DNA of 64,000 nt from JAUZRW01 sp964549915. Its GTDB lineage: Bacteria > Chloroflexota > Anaerolineae > Aggregatilineales > Phototrophicaceae. Positions 60,028-64,000 of this stretch are shown in pieces (within the stretch, counting starts at the first letter, position 1; each line of letters opens with the position of its first letter). The notes beneath the pieces were generated by a model, which was not told the DNA's origin, searched no databases, and was given only the letters and a program-made list of their open reading frames with translations. The position numbers and the translations under genes were made by a program. The stretch is from contig CAZJWX010000003.1 of NCBI GenBank assembly GCA_964549915.1, positions 106,658 to 170,657 of the forward strand, read 5' to 3'.

Positions 60028-60183
60028 ATTTCCTCCAGGTGATTGGATCTGTGTGTTTAGTGATTGCGGAGGAGGCCAGACGGCACTCCCCGAGTCACCG
60101 CCCAAACTATGACATCCTTTATTGCACTCTTCTGTAAGCCAGACTACACAACACCCAAACACCTGTTCGAATCGACACTTTTC

Positions 60184-62124
60184 TTATACAAGTCCAACAA
60201 GAACCTCATCTGCCTGCACCATCTGCCCTGCGGCGAAGTAAACCGCGCTGACGGTGCCGTCGGCGGGGGCTTCGATGCGGTGCTCCATCTTCATGGCTTC
60301 GATGATGACGAGCACATCCCCCGCCTGTACCACTTGCCCCTCGCTGACCAGTACCTGAATCACCCGCCCTGGCAGCGGTGAACGCAGCGACCCTTTCGCG
60401 GCCTCGGTCATCTGTGGAACGGGCAGTGGCGTCTGCCAGTACAGGCGATAGGTATCCGCGAGGGTATGCACCCACCACTCATCATCCTGCCCGCGCATGA
60501 CGGTCACAGCCTGTCGATGATGGTTCACGCTCAATGTGAATGTCGCGTCATGGCGTCCGTACACGAAAACGTCGTAGTCTTCTTCGCCGATTCGTGCTCT
60601 GTACGCGCCATCGCTTTCTGGCGTCAGAAGTACTTCATGCGTCACCTCGCCCAATTGGAAGCGATGTCGGATCGGGCGGTTGGTGTTGTTACGCCAGGGA
60701 TTCTCCGTGCCCGGCTGTGCCAGTGCTGCGGCGATCAATGCGGCAGGCGCAGCTACCGATTGGTCTCGCAGTAGTTCGGGGCGCTCTTCCAGGAACTGCG
60801 TACTGATCGCTCCGTTCAGGTGATCTTCGTGTATCAAAACCCGGCGCAAAAAGCGCACGTTGTTGCGCATCCCCAGGAATTGCAATTGAGCCAGCGCCCG
60901 ATCCAGCTTGCGGATGGCCTCGGCGCGGGTGCTGCCATGCGCGATGACCTTCGCCAGCATCGGATCATACTGCACGCCAACGTCGTCCCCGCTGCGCACG
61001 CCCGAATCCACGCGCACAGCATCCGGCTCTTGCCAGTGTAGGATGGTTCCATTCACCGGAAGGAACTGATTCGCCGGGTCTTCCGCATAAACGCGGACTT
61101 CAATTGCGTGCCCGCTCGGTTCGTAGTCAAAATGCCCCACTTCGACGAAGGGCGGCAGCAACTCGTGCAGGTTCGTCCCCTGCGCAATCTCGATCTGCCA
61201 GCGCACCAGATCAACCCCATAGACCATTTCCGTGACAGGGTGTTCAACTTGCAAGCGAGTATTCATCTCCATGAAGTAGAAATCTCCCTCGGCATCGAGC
61301 AGGAACTCGATGGTACCCGCGTTGCTGTACTCCAACTGACGCGCGGCACGAACGGCAGTCTGCTGAATCTCATAGCGCAAGTCGGCTGAGAGACCAAACG
61401 CTGGACTCTCTTCGATGATCTTCTGGTGGCGGCGCTGGATGCTGCATTCGCGTTCGCCCAGTGCGATGATATTGCCGTATTCATCTCCGATGATTTGCAC
61501 TTCAATGTGGCGCGGACGAATCAACGCTTTTTCCAGCATCAGCGTGGGATCACCGAAGGCTTGTTGGGCTTCACGTTTGGCGGCTGCCAATGCATCCGGC
61601 AGCAAAGAAGCCTCTTCAACGAGGCGCATCCCCTTGCCGCCACCACCTGCTGCGGCCTTCACCATAATGGGGTAGCCGATTTCTTCGGCTGCGGAGAGGA
61701 AGGCCTCGTCACGCTGATCCGCCCCGATGTAGCCCGGCACATAAGGCACATCTTGCAAAAATTCTTTGGCGGCTCGCTTGTCCCCCATGCGGGCGATGGC
61801 ATCAGCAGATGGCCCCACGAAGATCAAGCCTGCATCGCGCACAGCTCGCGCAAAGGCGGCATTTTCCGCCAGAAAACCATATCCGGGATGAATGGCATCT
61901 GCGCCTGTACGCTCCGCCGCTGCCAGAATTTTCTCGATGTTGAGGTAGCTCTCCGGCGCAGGACTGGCTCCCAGATGAACCGCCTCATCCGCCATCTCGA
62001 CGTGCAAGGCGTTGACATCGGCATCAGAATAGACCGCTACCGTGAAGATACCCATCTCGCGACAGGTACGAATGATGCGGCAGGCAATCTCGCCGCGATT
62101 AGCAATCAGCAACTTCCTAATCAT
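60184..62124 (-). CDS. Acyl-CoA carboxylase alpha subunit (biotin carboxylase plus biotin carrier)
   Basis: A 646-residue protein. Biotin carboxylase (1-445): KLLIANRGEIACRIIRT, ATP loop KAAAGGGGKGMRLVEE, HIEVQIIGDEYGN and MEMNTRLQVEHPVTEMVYGV. A middle domain leads to a C-terminal biotinyl domain with the biotin-lysine in EAMKMEH. It carboxylates biotin; the acyl-CoA specificity is set by a beta subunit that is not in this window. Fits methylcrotonyl-CoA, geranyl-CoA or propionyl-CoA carboxylase. Its ATG lies inside the end of the hydratase gene (8-base overlap). Confidence 0.93.
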   Translation of the reverse strand: MIRKLLIANRGEIACRIIRTCREMGIFTVAVYSDADVNALHVEMADEAVHLGASPAPESYLNIEKILAAAERTGADAIHPGYGFLAENAAFARAVRDAGLIFVGPSADAIARMGDKRAAKEFLQDVPYVPGYIGADQRDEAFLSAAEEIGYPIMVKAAAGGGGKGMRLVEEASLLPDALAAAKREAQQAFGDPTLMLEKALIRPRHIEVQIIGDEYGNIIALGERECSIQRRHQKIIEESPAFGLSADLRYEIQQTAVRAARQLEYSNAGTIEFLLDAEGDFYFMEMNTRLQVEHPVTEMVYGVDLVRWQIEIAQGTNLHELLPPFVEVGHFDYEPSGHAIEVRVYAEDPANQFLPVNGTILHWQEPDAVRVDSGVRSGDDVGVQYDPMLAKVIAHGSTRAEAIRKLDRALAQLQFLGMRNNVRFLRRVLIHEDHLNGAISTQFLEERPELLRDQSVAAPAALIAAALAQPGTENPWRNNTNRPIRHRFQLGEVTHEVLLTPESDGAYRARIGEEDYDVFVYGRHDATFTLSVNHHRQAVTVMRGQDDEWWVHTLADTYRLYWQTPLPVPQMTEAAKGSLRSPLPGRVIQVLVSEGQVVQAGDVLVIIEAMKMEHRIEAPADGTVSAVYFAAGQMVQADEVLVGLV

Positions 62125-62920
62125 CGTTTTGCTCCCCGGTGACCCAAACAGGCTGACGCTTCTCCAGAAAGGCACTCAATCCTTCCTGCGCTTCTTCCCC
62201 TCCGCGCAGGCGGTTAAGCAGGTTCGCCCGATATTCGACCGTATCCTGCAAAGATTTGCCGTAAACGGCGAAAATCAACTCTTTGATTGCAGCAATCGCC
62301 CCCGGAGCGCATTTGCGGATTTCGTCCAGCTCTTTGCGCACGGCGTGATCGAGTTCTTCTGCAGGTACCGCCTCATGCACCAGGCCATACTCAAATGCCG
62401 TCTGCCCATCAAAACGTCGCCCCGTGAGCATCAATTCGCGTGCGCGCGTCAAGCCCATACGCTGCAAAACATAGGGCGAGATGAACGAAGGCGCTACCCC
62501 CAGGCGAACTTCCGTCAGGCCGAAGCGGGCGCTGCTGCTGGCAATGGCGACATCGCTGACGCAAACCAACCCCAATCCACCACCCAGCGCTGCACCTTCG
62601 ACTTTGGCAATCACAACCTGGGGTGCCTGATTCACCGTGCGCAGCATGGCGTCCAGGTTGTTGGCGTCCTGGGCAGCGGGCATGGGGCGCTCGCGCATCT
62701 CTTTGATGTCTCCGCCGGAGCAGAACACGCCGTCGGCTCCGCTGAGCACGACAGCACGCACGCTGCGATCATCCCCAAGCGAGGCGAAGAGCGTCGTCAA
62801 TTCCGCGACCATTTGCGCGTTCATCGCATTTTTCACTTCGGGACGGTTTAGCGTGACGAAGGCCGTGAAATCGTCAACCTCTACGCGCAGAGTCGCAAAA
62901 TCCTGCATAATTTCAGCCAT
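62117..62920 (-). CDS. Enoyl-CoA hydratase/isomerase family protein
   Basis: A 267-residue crotonase-fold enzyme. Oxyanion region CSGGDIKEM and AALGGGLGLVCVSDVA, with catalytic Glu likely in FGLTEVRLGVAP. The GGG-LGL lacks the second glutamate of classical hydratases, so it may be a methylglutaconyl-CoA or isohexenylglutaconyl-CoA type hydratase or an isomerase. Overlaps the carboxylase gene and is 88 bases from the preceding gene. Suggests branched acyl-CoA breakdown. Confidence 0.88.
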   Translation of the reverse strand: MAEIMQDFATLRVEVDDFTAFVTLNRPEVKNAMNAQMVAELTTLFASLGDDRSVRAVVLSGADGVFCSGGDIKEMRERPMPAAQDANNLDAMLRTVNQAPQVVIAKVEGAALGGGLGLVCVSDVAIASSSARFGLTEVRLGVAPSFISPYVLQRMGLTRARELMLTGRRFDGQTAFEYGLVHEAVPAEELDHAVRKELDEIRKCAPGAIAAIKELIFAVYGKSLQDTVEYRANLLNRLRGGEEAQEGLSAFLEKRQPVWVTGEQNDD

Positions 62921-63008
62921 ACCCAAAACCTTTTTTCCGTATGTTCAAGCCGAAAGAACCCTAGAATAGCAGAAACCGGGCGAGGCTGGCGACATGCTCA
63001 TGACACGA

Positions 63009-63485
63009 TTATTCCCACCATGTCGCGCGGGCGAGGCCGCCCTGATGGACGCCGTAGCAGGTCATGAAGAATCCCTCACGCCGACTGCCAGCAGAAGTCA
63101 GAAGCCGGGGCAAGATCAAGCGGTAGGCTTCCGGTCGCAGGGGAGAGGCGAACAATCGAAGTCGCAGGTCATCATCAAAATCGAGGAAAAGGTGCTGCTT
63201 TTCCGGGAGAAAACGCAGGCGTTGAAGCCGCCGTCCTTCGATGCGGCGCAGGTGTTTGAGCATGGCTCCATCACGATTCTTGCCGCCAATGTAGGTGCAG
63301 AGCGATAGACCGTTTTGCGTCATTTGCCAGAGGCCGTGCAGCATCAGGCGAGCCGGAGGCTGATCCGTGCGGCAGATTTGCAGAATGGGCGTTTGATGAT
63401 CCGCATGGAGCAGCGTCTCACCCGTATCACAGCCGCGCAAAGGAAGCAGTACTTGCTCGAAATCTAGCAGCAAATTGGGCTTCAT
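63009..63485 (-). CDS. Unknown protein in acyl-CoA operon
   Basis: A 158-residue soluble protein, basic and Leu/Arg-rich, with HGLWQMTQNGLSLCTYIGG in the middle. No motif known to me. It lies 11 bases after the AtuA-like gene and before the hydratase. Possibly a regulator or accessory of the pathway. Confidence 0.55.
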   Translation of the reverse strand: MKPNLLLDFEQVLLPLRGCDTGETLLHADHQTPILQICRTDQPPARLMLHGLWQMTQNGLSLCTYIGGKNRDGAMLKHLRRIEGRRLQRLRFLPEKQHLFLDFDDDLRLRLFASPLRPEAYRLILPRLLTSAGSRREGFFMTCYGVHQGGLARATWWE

Positions 63486-63496
63486 GGCTGCACTGC

Positions 63497-63814
63497 TCAG
63501 TCCTCTGAATCCCATTCCATGTACAGCAGCGCCCCCGCCAGGGATTTGCCCAGCGGATCGATGCGCAGTGACCGCGTACCACCGCCATCCAGCGCACGTG
63601 TGCAGACAAAATTGAGGGCTTGGATGTTGTCCAGTTCGTAGCGAGTAACTTCGCCCTCGACGAGGTTGCCGAGGTGCTCTTTGACTCGTTCTGCCGTAAG
63701 CCTGGCTTTGATGTCCGCGTAGGCTGCTGATGAGCGTGCGATCACGCTGATGTTGGCGATGTTCCCCTTGTCGCCAGAACGCCCATAGGCCAGATCATAG
63801 AGACGACGTACCAT
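63497..63814 (-). CDS. Small AtuA-like ferredoxin-fold protein
   Basis: A 105-residue protein matching the detached C-terminal domain of AtuA: LYDLAYGRSGDKGNIANISV, NLVEGEVTRYELDNIQALNF and TRALDGGGTRSLRIDPLGKS. Such small proteins accompany AtuA/DUF1446 in acyclic terpene and citronellol-type pathways. ATG 63814 has GGAG seven bases upstream. First gene of the operon after the two palindromes. Confidence 0.85.
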   Translation of the reverse strand: MVRRLYDLAYGRSGDKGNIANISVIARSSAAYADIKARLTAERVKEHLGNLVEGEVTRYELDNIQALNFVCTRALDGGGTRSLRIDPLGKSLAGALLYMEWDSED

Positions 63815-63860
63815 GCTCCTGCTCCACTTCCAGACCAATACCCGTATAGCGCGGCTGACC

Positions 63861-63908
63861 CATTCCGCCGTCGGAATGCGCCAACCCGTTAAATGGTAAA
63901 CATACCAT
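63861..63908 (-). promoter_or_regulatory. Two palindromes, probable operators of the acyl-CoA operon
   Basis: CATTCCG (63861-63867) is the exact inverse of CGGAATG (63872-63878), and ATGGTA (63893-63898) of TACCAT (63903-63908). Both lie in the 120-base gap before the AtuA-like gene. They look like binding sites for a dimeric regulator such as a TetR- or FadR-type repressor. Confidence 0.45.
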
Positions 63909-63934
63909 ATGGGCGCACGTTCTCCCAACTTTCG

Positions 63935-64000
63935 TCACTCACGCAGCAGGGCAATCGCCTCAAATTTGTAAGAGTAATTGCAACAAAAAGGTGTCATCAA
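63935..64000 (-). CDS. End of a minus-strand gene cut by the window edge
   Basis: The minus strand is open from 64000 to a TGA at 63935-63937, giving the last residues KFEAIALLRE of an unknown protein. Too little is present to identify it. Confidence 0.4.
   Translation of the reverse strand: MMTPFCCNYSYKFEAIALLRE

Noticed and set aside
63815..63934. A short GTG-started open frame of 47 codons before the AtuA-like gene
   Set aside because: It overlaps the operator-like palindromes and has no ribosome site, so it is better explained as a control region.
1..64000. CRISPR arrays, integrases, transposases, prophage genes, rRNA
   Set aside because: None was seen on either strand.

Overview
This 64 kb window is a bacterial chromosome segment of fairly high GC, packed with genes on both strands and with few long gaps. 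I see no rRNA, CRISPR array, insertion sequence, integrase or phage gene. The best guess for the host is a member of the Chloroflexota, probably Anaerolineae-like. The reasons are the Thr/Pro-rich LysM lipoprotein, frequent TTG and GTG starts, several multi-domain sensor kinases, B12-dependent radical SAM enzymes, and MreBCD/MinCDE in a genome segment without LPS genes. This is inference from gene content, not a phylogeny.

Layout. 1-4.6 kb: the end of an AtuA-family gene, a RelE-like/UvrD fusion helicase, a B3/B4 domain protein and an MFS exporter. 4.7-16.9 kb: fluoride exporter and undecaprenyl-diphosphatase, a receiver-kinase hybrid, a LysM lipoprotein, Nudix hydrolase, ribosomal protein L19, a C26 glutamine amidotransferase, a large GAF sensor kinase, an AlbA/Schlafen-type ATPase, and a coupled radical SAM/membrane protein/methyltransferase trio. 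17-28.2 kb, all minus strand: a cell shape and division block, read mreB-mreC-mreD-pbp2-(unknown membrane protein)-minC-minD-minE-rodA-gltX-tRNA-Gln. This block unites elongasome, septum placement and glutamate/glutamine decoding. 28.3-35.8 kb: tilS, a response regulator, an esterase-CapA fusion lipid/capsule-type exoprotein, an Asp-box protein and a family 3 glycosidase. 35.9-41.9 kb: a Clp-like AAA+ protein with a dead first ATPase site, a tandem-TIR protein and an unknown protein, running into a phosphomannomutase and a methyltransferase. 42-46.9 kb: a flippase, purU, a ParB-fold protein, purK-purE-rluE.

46.9-54.3 kb, minus strand: two BchE-type B12/radical SAM proteins, two methyltransferases, an amidohydrolase, an FmdB zinc ribbon and three tiny or degenerate proteins. 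These include a site-2-protease-like membrane protein whose catalytic Glu is Gln. Several of these genes overlap by 1-4 bases. 54.4-60 kb: a complete dipeptide/oligopeptide ABC importer in which the two ATPases are one fused protein. 60-64 kb: an acyl-CoA carboxylase alpha subunit, an enoyl-CoA hydratase, an unknown protein and a small AtuA-like protein, preceded by two palindromes that look like operators. This suggests an acyclic terpenoid, leucine or branched acyl-CoA breakdown operon.

The most interesting candidates for undescribed systems are the Clp(dead D1)-TIR-TIR operon at 35.9-39.7 kb, the coupled radical SAM/pseudo-protease operon at 46.9-50.2 kb, and the toxin-fold/helicase fusion at 0.5-2.6 kb.
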